Source of the DNA: Xestospongia bergquistia
Taxonomy: Eukaryota > Porifera > Demospongiae > Haplosclerida > Petrosiidae
Direction of reading: 5' to 3'
Length of the DNA: 64,000 nucleotides
Assembly: GCA_963965975.1 (NCBI GenBank)
Contig: OZ014418.1
Location: 880,501 to 944,500 of the forward strand
Under the pieces are notes generated by a model that was not told the DNA's origin, ran no database searches, and saw only the letters and a program-made list of their open reading frames with translations. Position 1 is the first letter of the stretch, and each line of letters starts with the position of its first letter. Shown here in pieces: positions 11,798 through 25,657 of the stretch. The translations under genes were made by a program, and so were the position numbers.

Positions 11798-14700
11798 CTA
11801 CAAATTAAAATTTGATTCTGTTTTTAGTTCTTTGATTTTTTCAATAGCTCTTTTTGCTGCACCTACCTTAGCAGCTTTGTATGTCTTAGCAACACATGTC
11901 ACATGAATTCCTTTGTCAACAACTTTTACTGAACATCTGTGTGACCTAGTTTGAGATGGACTATACAATGAAAAAATATAAATTATCACTTTAAAAGAAA
12001 TATACATTTATTATGTTATATAATAATTGTGTATTGATTTTAAACCTTTTTTCAATTATTACTGAAGAAGCAAGCTCAAGTAGTTTTTTAATTGGATGGA
12101 CTGGGACCCCTTCATCTCTAAATTTATCTAAAAAACAGATAAGATATTGATCCATTAAAATCTTCTAGGATTAAGGTACATCTACACATGTAGTTAGTTA
12201 TATTAAGGTGTACAATATGTTCACTTAATTAACATACCTATTAGAGGTTTGAAGAAGGGATAGAATATATTCCACACTACCTCTAAACTCATTCCACTAT
12301 CCAAAAATAGAGCACCTGCCAGAGACTCCAATACATCTCCTAAGGCTTTAGGAGGTTCCAATTCCTCAACATCTTCACAATCATTAGGTACAGCTTCTGT
12401 TTCTGACATATTCTGAGATGATGTTAATTCACTTTGATTTGTATCCTGGATGTATAAATAATAAAATAATAATAATATGACATTTCCATTTATAGGAACA
12501 AGCTTACATCAGAATTTTCTTGCGATTGGAAACGACAATAAATTTCAGATTTTGACTCTCCAGGTTTTGGCTTGGACACTCGTTCCAACGAGTCCACAAA
12601 TTCTGTTATCTGCTTGAAGAGACCTGGAGAAAGTTGCAGCAGATAAGTATGCAGTCCTAACTCTTTGACAGCAATTTCTGCAAATGTGATATTGTTGACT
12701 AAAGCAGATCTCATTTCTGTGATCTGACCCGGAGTGTAGTTAGGAAATTGACAATAAATAAAACAAGTTATTAAATAATCTAAAACTGCATCGCCAAGAA
12801 ACTCTAAACGTTGATAACTATCAGTGAGATGATTCTTTTGAAAAGATGGATGAGTTAAAGCTTGAAGGAGAAGTGCTGGATCTTTAAATGTCCAATTTAT
12901 TTTCTCACACAATGGAGTATAATTACAACGAGTCGAAGTTGGCAGACACATAAAAATCATTTTTTTGATGACTGCATCAGCATTCTCAACTGGATGAAGA
13001 AGAGCAGGAGGTGGTACTTGGCATTGTGTGTGAAAGACAAATGAAGAGTTCTGTATTAGTAGCGGATTCTTTATTGTCGCAGCTGCATCGTTTGAAAGCT
13101 CAATGCTCATAAAACTCTCCTGAGAAGCTGATCTTAATCTAACTTCAACGTCCATTTGGTCATCATCATCCATAGAGATCAGTCTAGCAGGGCTGCTAAA
13201 CTTCATACCCAACCAACGTAGCCATTTAAATCCAGCTTCAATCCCCCCGGCTATGATGTAGGCCCCTAGCATAGCTTCAATACCATCAGCAACATCTTTA
13301 TCAGTAGCTCTGTGATAATAATAACATCTGATACCTTCCGACAATTCTTGAGGAGCTACTGTAGATGGTCCTGCTCCATTTGAAAGAGAGAAGCAAGGTG
13401 GAATCCAATTGGAATGAGGATCAAACTCCTTTGAAAAAAGTCTTCCAGGAATATCCTTTTGTTTTGAGAGATAGCTCAGATTGAAATTGCTAATTCGACG
13501 TTCTCGAGCTGAATTGAGTTTACCTTCATGGTCGTTGCTACGACAACAAAACAGGTCTACAGTTGTGGACAATTTAAGGAAGGAGTCTCCAAGAGATTCA
13601 AGACGTTCTAGATCAATGGAGTCATTAGCAGATTTTGTTGTCAACGACTGTAACAATAAACCATTGTCAGGTTTTCTTAGAGTTCCATTCATCACAGCTG
13701 ATTGTTCTAACTGAGGCATAATGTTAGGATCAACTGGTTCTCCTGTACTCCAGTAAAACAAAGAGTTGAGGTTTCTGACGGCTAGATCACTTTGACCTGC
13801 ACTTGATAACTCTGACTGAGTTGAATACTCATAGCTGGAGGTACATCCAATGGCTGTCTCCTTGGAGATAAGATCAGAGAGTTCATTGATAACAAGCAGA
13901 GCCTCAATACGATAAATAATGGTTGGAACACAGCGACATAACTTCCAAAATGAAGCTGACAATGGATATATTTGACATAGCTCAGGAAATAATTTAATTT
14001 CGTTTCCTTTTAGTCTTTCTTGTTCTGATTCTTGATCCTTGAAACGAGATGATACGAGTTTCAGACTGTTCTTTCCCATCGAGACTGGTTTACATGTCAG
14101 AGATGGCTGAGTGTAATCTTGAATTTCATAGTTGTATTTGTGCAGAAAATATTGAGCATACGTTATTGATTGATCAGAAGGAAAGTTAGTAAGAGGAGTC
14201 TCATTGTGTTCAATATTAGTGACCTCATACAGCTGATACTGACCATGACGAAATTCTTCAGTGTATTTTTTCCTGACTAATGTTCCAATAAAGTTAGTCC
14301 AATCACAAGGCCAAGTAGGTACTTGTAATTCTCCACTGCCAGCTGCTAGAACTCTTTGCACTATCTCATTATCTAAGTAATATACAAGAGGATTAGTACC
14401 CATTACAATGGATACTGGTACGATGAGATATTCTCGATGAATGGGATCAGAATTACTGACATCTGTTGAGAACTCAATATTAAGTGGTATTTTCTTGAAT
14501 AAGGTAGAATGAAATTCTTCATATACTTGTATTTCATGAGGAACCAATGCTAGGTTAGTTAGTGGTACTAATGAAACAGATACTTCAGAACGTCCAATGT
14601 AGAGAGAAAATGGCGGTATCTAAATACAAAAAATGACAAAACCATATTTAGAGTCAAAGCCATGCAGCTGCTCATATATCACCCTGCCCATGTACTTACT

Positions 14701-17700
14701 ATACAATATGTAGTACATAGAGAGGGTAATGCTCCATAAATGTACTACATGTAGTATGTGGGTAGAGTGATGTTTCATACATGTATTAAATGTACTAATA
14801 TGTATCCTGTATAACACAACCTACAATGACATGTATTACTTGACAATGTGCAACAAACTATCTGATAAGAGGTAACCACAATTTAATTACCTCCATTCTG
14901 AGAATATATATTTAATTGGTTAAATATACTAAAGAAATTGTTTATGTAAATCTAATTGTATGAAGATAAGAGAGACTGGCACACACCTTGGTAAATGGGA
15001 TGGGTTTATTGGTAAGGATACCCAGTGTCTGGTATGGTTGATCAGAATTGTCTTGAGATGGATATAGTTTTCCATTTAGTTTCATAATGAAACCATATAG
15101 GTGATTGTCTCCTGGTACTGGTTTACTGTTGTGTAAACATTTGGCAACCTAAATGGACAGATGGATGGATGGATGAATTAATGGACAGATGGATGAATGG
15201 ATGATACTTACTTCATTTCTATAATACATCACTTTACGCTGTGTTCCAGCATGTGTCTTTTTCTTTGCTGTCATTTTCACTTCATCCTCCTCGTCTGAGT
15301 CTACATCTTTGTGTGATATTGGTTTCAAGTGATCATCTAATTCTCCTTCAATATGTAATTGCTTAATAGCCTCAAGAGCAGCTGCCTTCTTTGCCAGGTT
15401 CACTCGAGGAAGAGGAGGACCCTTGAATAATGAAAGTAGATTTAATATGAAGTATTATATTTAGTTGTAATATTAACAAACATAACAAATATATAATTTG
15501 CTTTTTTTTTTTTAAATCCAAACCATTAATGGTTTTACTAACATCTCCATTATCAGTGTTCAGATCATACTAGTATTATATATATATAACACAATCTTAG
15601 TTGTTTTAAGGACTCACTGCTTTCAGTTCCTTTACGGGACAATTCATGGGTAGTTGAATCTTAACAGCAAACAATATGGGATACCACATCTGATCAAGCT
15701 GGCATATGCCTCCACCCACGTTCTCATCTTCAAAAACTGGAGCAAGTATAGTGAAACGATCGTGTGGTAGTTTTTGACAGTATCTAATGAAAAGTGAATA
15801 GTCAAGAATTTACTAATGGTAGCTCTCCTAGTTCACTGTGGTAATTATTAGTATTCTAGTGAACATCAATACTTACCAAGATGACTACCATTAACAAATC
15901 TATTGACTTTTACATGTGGCTTTTATCCTTGCACTTATTAAAGTGACCTCATACCTGTGTAAAAGAGAGAGGCTTCCATCGATGGTCATTTGTGGACCAT
16001 CTACTCCATACGGTTGATAGGGTTCAATTAGATGCTTAAGACGTTTCTCCACCTCATCCTCTCCTGGGACTTCACGACCATGACAAATTTCCTCTAGCTT
16101 TTTCTCCAGCTGGAAGTAACAATCTAAATCACTTCGACGGTCAGCATAGTCTTCTCTGTTGACAAGAAGAAGATAACGTGAGTTTTTGGCTCTTGCTCTG
16201 CCTTTTGATTGAACGTGGGATTGAAATGTCTTTGGGAAGTCATAACGTACCACTAAGTTACATTTAGGTATGTCTAGACCTTCTTCGACAACGCTTGTAG
16301 CAACAAGAAGGTTTAGTTGACCAGTTCGAAATTTTCTTAGTACTTCCTGTTGTTTCTTGACATTCATGTTAGCTCCTTGTTCTAAAATGCGACCCCCTCG
16401 TCCAGTATGACCAACGATAAAAGAACAATTTAAATGACCTAGACAACCATCATGATGTTGCTGAATTAACCGAGCAAGACATACAGCTGTGCTTCTCCTT
16501 TCCACAAAGACAATACTGCATACTTTGTCTGGAGAGTTTGACAAGCAGGGATTAGTGTCTGCTAAAATGTGCAGCAAACTTGTAAACTTTGGACTGTGGT
16601 CATCACCCTCATTCTTAAGAGCTTTTTTACACTCCACAGCAAATATATCAAGATTTAAAAGAACCATTTGAGTTAGTTTACTCTCCCAGTTATTTGGATG
16701 GTTTTCTAGAATATCTTCAATTTCTATTTTCATGAGTTCCACTGCCTCAATAGCACTTGTTATACTAATGTTATCTAATGCATAGACACACTCTTCAAGA
16801 TAGCCTCTGAGTTTTACATCAACGCTATCTTTGGACTTGGATTTCTGGTGACATTCTAGAAACTCCACTATTTTATCCAAAATTGGTTTCAAAATGCCTG
16901 TTTGTGAATCCAGAGAGCGAGATGAATAACACACTAAAGTCTCATCAGGATTTGTTGCATATTTTGCAACTTCAGCTAAATCACCAGCTGTTTCAGTGCG
17001 ACAGTGTAATGTTTCCTCTAAATCTTTTAGTTTCCTTTCCAGCTGCTGTGGTTTGCATTTCCCACTGATTATTGAGGCTGATAGTCCTAAAATTCTGGGG
17101 CGATTGTTTTCAGGACATTTGGGATAGAACTTCATGATTTGAACGTAAGGATCATTCTTGACAGCGTGGTGACACTCATCAAAAATTATTAAATTTATCC
17201 GCGAGAGATTAACATAACTATGAGTGAGAATATCTAGGAAGATCTGTCTAGTCATAACAAGAATGTTGTTTTGATCAAGTTCATTATTCCACTTTGCTTG
17301 ATTCCAACTGTCAACGCCCATTTCTCCATAATAATGGCCAACTTTAAGAGGTGTATGTGCTCTGATGTAGTCCGCCTGCTGTGTTACCAAAGGAACTGTC
17401 AAAAGAAGAGACATTTGTAGTAATGTAAATTCTTTGTGACTACTACAGGAGTAGTATGTACAACATTAACAAGTACTTTGCCTATAGCTATCTAATTTAA
17501 TATATAAAAAAGCTATTATGGGCCTACCTGTGTTAACGAGAAACATTGTTCTCTTTGCATTCAAGTCTTCTTTGTATGAGGATATAATGGAGTAAGAGAG
17601 TTGCTTGATCAACATAACTGCTATGAACGTCTTCCCTGCTCCAGTGCCTAATAGCACTATCGTGTCACCATCTAAGGCTGCATCTAACAGCTCAAGCTGA

Positions 17701-17744
17701 TAAGGACGAGCCTCTGTTAACTCTGTATCACTTTTCTCTTCCAT
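11798..17744 (-). CDS. Dicer, copy 1 (full length, 1586 aa)
   Basis: Nine exons (17528-17744, 15955-17395, 15618-15783, 15212-15421, 14987-15148, 12508-14619, 12238-12445, 12046-12127, 11798-11960) join in phase to 1586 residues. Dicer cuts double-stranded RNA into siRNAs and miRNAs. Domains in order: a RIG-I-like helicase (GTGAGKT 33-39, DECH 145-148, [33 protein letters not shown]); the Dicer dimerisation fold (DUF283) about 553-680; platform and PAZ about 760-980 ([17 protein letters not shown]); RNase IIIa (ERLESLGD, acids E1073 and D1077, then D1177 and E1180); RNase IIIb (RLEFLGD, E1338 and D1342, then D1473 and E1476); and a C-terminal dsRBD. All catalytic acids are present. The start codon is 75 bp from that of ALKBH6 on the other strand. 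It is a paralogue of the Dicer at 19375. Confidence 0.96.
15810..15897. mobile_element. MITE-like inverted-repeat element in Dicer copy 1 intron 2
   Basis: An 88-bp stretch is bounded by imperfect inverted ends, TTACTAATGGTAG (15810-15822) and CTACCATTAACAA (15885-15897), matching at 11 of 13 positions. Its interior resembles, in one orientation or the other, the 53-bp tandem repeat in CCDC88 intron 1 (shared strings such as CTAGTGAACATCA and TACTTACCA). This suggests a small dispersed non-autonomous element. No flanking target duplication was confirmed. Confidence 0.5.
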
Positions 17745-17819
17745 AGCTGCAGCAGCGCCTAATCCAATCCGGGGCCGGTCTTCCCCTCAATTCTGCAAAG
17801 TAATGAATTCAATTTACTA
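17745..17819. promoter_or_regulatory. Shared divergent promoter of Dicer copy 1 and ALKBH6
   Basis: Only 75 bp lie between the two start codons, so both 5' UTRs and the core promoter must be very compact or overlap the genes. It contains a CCAAT string (17764-17768) and a GC-rich patch (CCGGGGCCGG), unusual in this AT-rich window. No TATA box is seen. Promoter function is inferred from position. Confidence 0.5.
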
Positions 17820-19122
<1,303 letters not shown>

Positions 19123-19374
19123 TATGACTGAATATAATTGTAATAAATGTATTACTAGTAAAAGATGTTATAAGTGTGAATTTTGTAGTGTTTTAGAATA
19201 ATCACTACTGGCTTACTATAGTGACTGATTTCAGGGAATTCCCTGATTTTTTTTAATGGGGAAAGCTTGGGGAATTTTGCTTTTTCTTGCACAACATGAA
19301 GCTTTATAAGATAGTCAGCATGATTTAAAAGGAAACTTATTCAAAGAAGAGCAATATCGGAATTGTTAACTGTA

Positions 19375-22300
19375 ATGGCTGAGGGTGTAACTTCTGCAGC
19401 TGTGGTTCAAGGAGGAGGAGGAGTTATGGAAGAAGAGAAGAAAGAGGTCAAACAAGGTCGTCCTTACCAAGTAGAGCTAGTTGAATATGCTCTGCGAGAA
19501 AATACAATTGTTAGTCTTGGTACTGGAGCTGGTAAGACGTTTGTGGCCGTCATGTTGATACGTGAGATGAGTCATATGACATCAGAAAAGTTTACCGAAG
19601 AGACTGGACAAAGAACAATATTTCTAGCTCATACTGGTAAGTGAAATACAGCCTGTGTGTGTGTTAACTAGATGGACAGAATATGTCCATTCATTTATCT
19701 GTCCATCCATCAAAATATTCATCCATCAATTAGTTTCGCAAAGCTAGCCCCTCCCCCTTGCAGTATGTGGCTGGCTATGTGAGGCTATCTGTCTATCTAT
19801 TCAACAATTTAACTATTAACTTTTACATTAACAGTACCATTGGTCAAACAACAGGCCAATTACATCAAAGAAAATACAAACTTAAAAGTATCCGATTTTT
19901 GCGGTGATGCTAAAAATGTCGACAGCTGGTCTAAGGAGACATGGTATGATCACTTTAATAATAATAACGTCCTCGTTTTTAGTCGAGCTATTTTTCTTGA
20001 CTTACTTCTTAAAGCTTTCATTAAACCTCGTCAACTTAATCTTATCATCTTTGATGAATGTCACCATGCAACAAAAAATGACCCCTTTGTCCAAATCATG
20101 AAAGTTATCAAAGATGCACCCGAAGAGCAGCGACCACGTATCCTTGGTCTCTCGGCTTCTCTCTTGGGAAAAAAGGTAAAACCTGGAGAACTTGAAAAGG
20201 GAGTGAGAGCACTGGAAACCGTTCTAATGAGCACTGCTCGTACCACTCGAGATCTCTCAGATATGGTCAAGTATGCCACCAATCCTGATGAGAAGATATG
20301 CAACTTCAATTCTAGAGTAGATGAGGTTGCTGCATCTCTTAAATGCATTATTGATCCAACTCTTGATTTCTTGCGCACAAAAGTGGACAAGAGACAAGTC
20401 AAAAGTCCAATTGAAGAGACGGCAAGGAACCTGTTAGATGATCTTCAATCTATTCTTGTTGATCTGGGGCCTGCAAGTGCAGCTGGATTTGTAAGCCAAG
20501 CTATTAGAGAGTTAAAGAATACTATGAAATTTAGTAAACCAGAAGACCAATGGGACAACTTGTTAGGTTGTTTGGTGTTAAGCCAACTTACCATCTTTGA
20601 GACCAAATCACGCGAGTTTAAGCATCAATACGGCAAGCTACAAGACAGCAATAAAGTCCATGCTATGTTTCTAGAGATTGCTGACATGGCAGTCAGAAGT
20701 GGAGAAATGGATATTGCAGAAGATACTAGTTCTGAATTGAAATCAAAGAAGGAGGTTAAAACTTTACGAGGGATCATCTTTGTCGAGAGGAGACACGTTG
20801 CATCATGTTTGTCTAAATTGATTCAAGAGAAGAGCCGTAGTGATCCTGATTTACAGCATATATCATGTGATTATGTCGTGGGTCATAATGTTGGTCAAAA
20901 TTCCACCATTTTGAAGAAAGAAGCCCGTATGAAGTCTAAGGAGCAGGAAAGAGTCTTGTGTAAATTTCGTAAAGGAAAGATCAATCTTCTGGTGGCTACT
21001 AGTGTCATTGAAGAAGGAGTTGATGTCCCAAAGTGTAATTTAGTGATAAGATTTGATATGCCTCAAAATTTTCGTTCGTATGCTCAGTCTAAAGGTCGTG
21101 CCCGAGATAAACCCTCGACCTTTCTCCTTTTAATAGGAGACCATCAATTAAACAGTCTAATGGATATTGAGAACTATCATAATCTGGAGAAAGAGCTCAT
21201 TGTTCTTTGTCAAGAAGACAGAAAACTTCCTTCTGAGGAGGAGATACAAGCCAAAATGGCCGATAAGATACCTCCATATATGCCCTATGGACCCGAGGGT
21301 GCACGAGTAACAACTGGTAACAGCTTGACTCTCTTGCACAGGTACAGTCTAAAGTCAGAACATACTTTGTAATACAATGTTAACTCTAATAGGAAAAATA
21401 AAGTTTAACTTATTGAGTCTAATAATTGTAATTATAATTATAGTAATTGTCCCATCTACTATGTGGTAATGTAACTATCCCATCTACTATGTGCTTTGGT
21501 AGCTGTCCCATCTACTATGTCGTAATGTAACTATCACTTCTACCCTGTCCTAGTGTAATTGTTTCGTCTACTGTGTCTTAATGTAATTGTCCCATCTAGT
21601 ATGTCCTAGTGCAATTGTCCCATGTACTGTATCTAATATAATTGTCGTATTTACTGTGTCCTAGTGTAATTGTTTCGTCTACTGTGTCTTAATGTAATTG
21701 TCCTGTCTACTGTGTCCTATGGTAGCTTTCCCATCTACTGTGTCCTAACGTAACTATTTGAGGAGACTATTTTCTCTCCTAGGTATTGTCAACGGTTGCC
21801 TTGTGATGAGTTCACTGTTCTGGTGCCATCCTTTGAAGTAAGAAAAATACCTAAGGACAATCCTGGTAATCTTGGTAAGGTGATCTACACTGAGGATGAA
21901 GATGAAGACCCTAACTTCAACTATATCTGTTCTCTCTCCTTACCTTTTAACTGTCCCATTAAGAAGATTATTGAAGTGGGTTGAAGACAACAAGATGATT
22001 GATCACATTGTTCTTTCATTTCTCCCTCAGAGTCCTCCTATGGGTAGTAAACTACAGTCACACAGAGCAGCTGCAATATTTGCAATTGAAAAGCTGCATA
22101 AACTCAAAGAATTAGATGATATTTTCAAACCCACTCCATTACCAGATTCAGATGATGAAGATGTACGAGAGGAAAAGAAGATACCGTTGGCAGGTACAGA
22201 CAAAAGATCACAGCTTTACAAAAATGAAGTAAGATAAATTGATTTGTAATTATTAATAATATCATTTAATTAGGTTGCTACCGTATTGAGCAGCTGTTAT

Positions 22301-25300
22301 CCTCAAGAACAATCTCCTGACAATTTTTTATATGTGTTTGTTATAAGAGAGAAAGATAGCGGAATATTGTACCAGTCCCAGGTAGAAGTGGAATCTCCAA
22401 AAGCTCTTGGTATATTGTTAAAGAAACGTCTACCTCATTGGAAGGTAATGTGTGATATCATTGATCCATCTATTCATCAATCCGCTCACCCTTTCGTCCA
22501 TCCATTTATTTATTCATCCATCCATTCTTCTAGATACCTGAGTACTCTCTCTATGTGAAAGAACTCGGCATTAACAAAGAGTTAATAGTCACCCTTCAAC
22601 CATTTCCCATCACTGCAGAATTTGCATCAGAGGATCTCAGTGTTCTTCAATCTTGTCATATTTCTATGTTCTCAAATATACTCTGTGTACAGCCTCCTGA
22701 ATTAACCGCCAATTTTGAACACTCACAAAAGGATTACATCATTGTTCCTGTTACTATAAATAGAATGGATGGCAATGAAATAAAGGAGGTAGCCATTGAC
22801 TACAACATCGCAAGCGCAATCAACGACATATCGGAAATTCAAAAATTCCCAGATCCTCCTTATTCAGCAGAAAAATTTAAGAATTCTCTCATTAGTGTTC
22901 GTCATAGAGACTCTATTTCTCATTCTGGGTTACTGGAACTTTACAGACCGATGCTAGATCCTTCACTGTCTCCGCTCTCTCCTTTTCCTGATACAAAGTT
23001 TGCTAACTTTTTAGAGTACTACAACAATAAATACAACTATGAGTTGAAGGACTTAGAACAGCCTGGTTTGATTTGTACTCGAGTGAGTATGTCATTCTTG
23101 AAAGTCTTTACTTCTCGTTACACTCAAGATGTTCTCATAAGCCAGAAAAACATTCCAATTACCTTGTTTCCAGAATTGGTACAAATATATCCTCTCTCTG
23201 CTAGTTTTTGGAGACTACTTCAATGTTTACCTGCTTGTTTGTGGCGACTAGAGTCACTCGCTCTTGCTGAGGATTTTTCTGGTACAGTGATGTTGGAAAC
23301 TGGTATTGGTCACCTTCACTATGATACTGTATTGTTTACTGATACTGTTGTCAAGGGATACGTGGATGCTGGATTCGGTGATATCCCATCTAAAACATTT
23401 AAAGTGAAAGGTGATGTCATACCAGAGAGTATCAATGATATTCCGAGTCAACTAGATAACAGAGGGCCTGATAATGGTTTAATATTACAGGCTCTCACTC
23501 CCAAGGGGGCAAATGATTCAATTGATTTGGAACGGCTGGAGTCATTAGGAGACTCTCTTTTAAAGTTATGTACCTCCATTTATTTGTTTAACACTCGTAC
23601 TTTAGCTCACGAAGGTAAGCTATCAGAAGCTCGTGCCAGACGAGTCTCAAATGTCAATCTTTTCTGCCTTGCTAAGAAAAAGGGAATAGTTACAAAAATT
23701 TTGGCCAACGATTTTGTTATGGGTGGAGACAGCTCTAGTGGTTTTGATAGGATAAGATGGATTCCCCCGGGTTTTGTCATTGCAGGAGAAACCTTGCCTC
23801 AGAGTCCTAGTACTTTAGAGGAACGTTATCATTATCATCGGGTCACTGATAAAGGTGTGGCTGATGTCGCTGAAGCTCTCATAGGCGCCTATACTGTTGC
23901 AGGGGGTTTACAAGGGGGTATAGCTTTTATGAAATGGCTTGGGGTTAAATTTGATATGCCACCTGATATATTAAAGTCAACTGCTGAACCTTTTGAGATT
24001 GAAAACTCAAAAATGTCTCTCCTTTTTGTTAATTCTAGTGCAATTTTTAAATCATATTTTGGTGAGCCTAAGTCTCCCAGATTTATCCCAAAAAATGCTG
24101 ACGATATAGATCGTATGATATCACAAACAGCCAGAGTCCAACAAAGAATCCATTATCAATTCAAAAATCATCTTTTACTGATAGAAGCTTTGACACATCC
24201 ATCATACGCTCGTAACAATATCACTGATTGTTATCAGAGGCTAGAGTTTTTAGGAGATGCAATTTTAGACTATGTAGTGACCTGTCAAATTTATCAGTCA
24301 GATGCTTCCTCAACTCCAGGAGAGATCACTGAACTGCGTTCAGCTATTGTCTGTAATAAACGATTTGCTGAGCTGGCAGCGGAGCTAAACTTACATTGTA
24401 GCATGTTGCATAGCTCTCCTGATTTGTTTAAGAAGATGGGCAAGTATGCTCTAGCTCTGAAGGAGAGACAGTTAGGTGAGATTCAACTTGGACTGCAAAA
24501 TTTATATACCAATGAAGAAGACAATGTGAGTATATGTACCTAGTATGGATGAATGATTGATTGATGGATGAATGAAAGGATGGATGGATAGATCAATAGA
24601 GTAATGGATTGATAAATTTATTTCTTAGATTTCAGTGAGAGTGGATTCTTTGACTGGAGAAGACTTGGTTTGTGATGAAGATGACGTTGATGAAGATGAA
24701 GATAATGAGCTGTTGGACCCGCCCAAATGTCTTAGCGATGTATTTGAAGCCATAGTTGGTGCAGTATTTGTAGACAGTGGTATGAGCTTAGAGACTGTAT
24801 GGACGACCTTTGAACCTATCTTAAAACCATTACTAGGTATGTTGACTATAGTGTGTTCTATTCTACTTAGCCTCATACCCAGACCTTTGACAAACACCTA
24901 GGTACGAGGCTATGTTCGTCTACTATTCCATATATTTGATGTTTAACTAAAATGAATCTGATTGGTCAGTTCATGCTTTAGTGTTAGGGTGTGGTTTAAG
25001 TATATCTAACCAATCAAATTCATCTTAGATAAGTATCTATGGAATTACACATTCTATAGTTGACTATTTTTTTGTTTTATTAACAGAGAAATTTAAAGAT
25101 AATATTCCAGTTCCTGCAATTAAGGAATTATATGAGAAAATACCAACAGGATTGATTGTTAAGAGAGAAATGTATGTGTTTATAGTTTTATTATATTTAT
25201 ATCACTTGGTTTGTTTTATTTTTTAGTCTATATGGTCAAAAATGTCGATGTGTTATTGAAGTTAGAGGACAAAATATTAGAGCATGTGCTGATGCTATGT

Positions 25301-25362
25301 CTTATCGAAATGCTAAGAATGCAGCTGCCAAGAAAGTTCTAGCTCAACTTAATCAAAATTAA
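19375..25362 (+). CDS. Dicer, copy 2 (full length, 1583 aa)
   Basis: Nine exons (19375-19636, 19835-21341, 21783-21975, 22031-22228, 22274-22444, 22534-24525, 24629-24836, 25087-25171, 25227-25362) give 1583 residues. The intron phases (1,2,0,0,0,0,1,2) are identical to those of copy 1, and exon 7 is 208 bp in both. Domains in order: helicase ([44 protein letters not shown]), dimerisation fold, platform/PAZ ([17 protein letters not shown]), RNase IIIa (ERLESLGD with E1113 and D1117, then the VADVAEA acids), RNase IIIb (RLEFLGDA and LSDVFEA) and dsRBD ([14 protein letters not shown]). All acids are kept. It differs from copy 1 by a glycine-rich N-terminal extension and by extensive divergence between and inside domains, so the duplication is old and both copies look functional. 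The start is the first ATG; upstream in-frame codons are non-ATG. Confidence 0.96.
21451..21757. repeat. 28-bp minisatellite, about 11 copies, in Dicer copy 2 intron 2
   Basis: Consensus roughly CCCATCTACTGTGTCC followed by TAATGTAATTGT. Ten units are 28 bp and one is 27 bp, ending a few bases before the polypyrimidine tract of intron 2. Units differ by point changes, and the pattern TTCGTCTACTGTGTC recurs in two units, suggesting higher-order duplication. It explains why this intron is much longer than its neighbours. Confidence 0.85.
24926..25044. mobile_element. MITE-like hairpin element in Dicer copy 2 intron 7
   Basis: Two arms of about 40 bp (24926-24969 and 25006-25044) are imperfect inverted repeats: the left holds AATGAATCTGATTGGTCAG and the right its near complement starting CTAACCAATCAAATTCAT. 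The loop is about 36 bp. The arrangement fits a small non-autonomous DNA transposon or a fold-back RNA inside the intron. No coding capacity. Confidence 0.5.
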
Positions 25363-25657
25363 AAATAGCGATAAATTTTTCATAATAATAATTATTAATA
25401 TAATTTTTTTCGATTAACGATTTTAATTAGTTAAAATTAATTATTGATGACCACACCCATGCTATCTGAGAGAAGAGAGGGTGAGTGTCTGCACTATATA
25501 TATTATAAATCCTTTCTTATAATAATGCTACATTTCTTAATTAATTTTAATATGTTAAAAATCTTTTTGTTGTAATAAAATTGAGTAAATTAATAGGCAA
25601 TAAAAGGGAAAAACTTAGTAAGACTGCTGTTGATGGGAAGTGTCACGTGTTTGTCAC

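Noticed and set aside
17745-17819. Possible miRNA or tRNA between Dicer copy 1 and ALKBH6
   Set aside because: No tRNA A/B boxes or stable stem are visible; the gap is too short and fits a promoter.
20061-20402. Minus-strand frame of 113 codons
   Set aside because: It lies opposite the conserved helicase exon of Dicer copy 2 and shows only the complement of that coding sequence.
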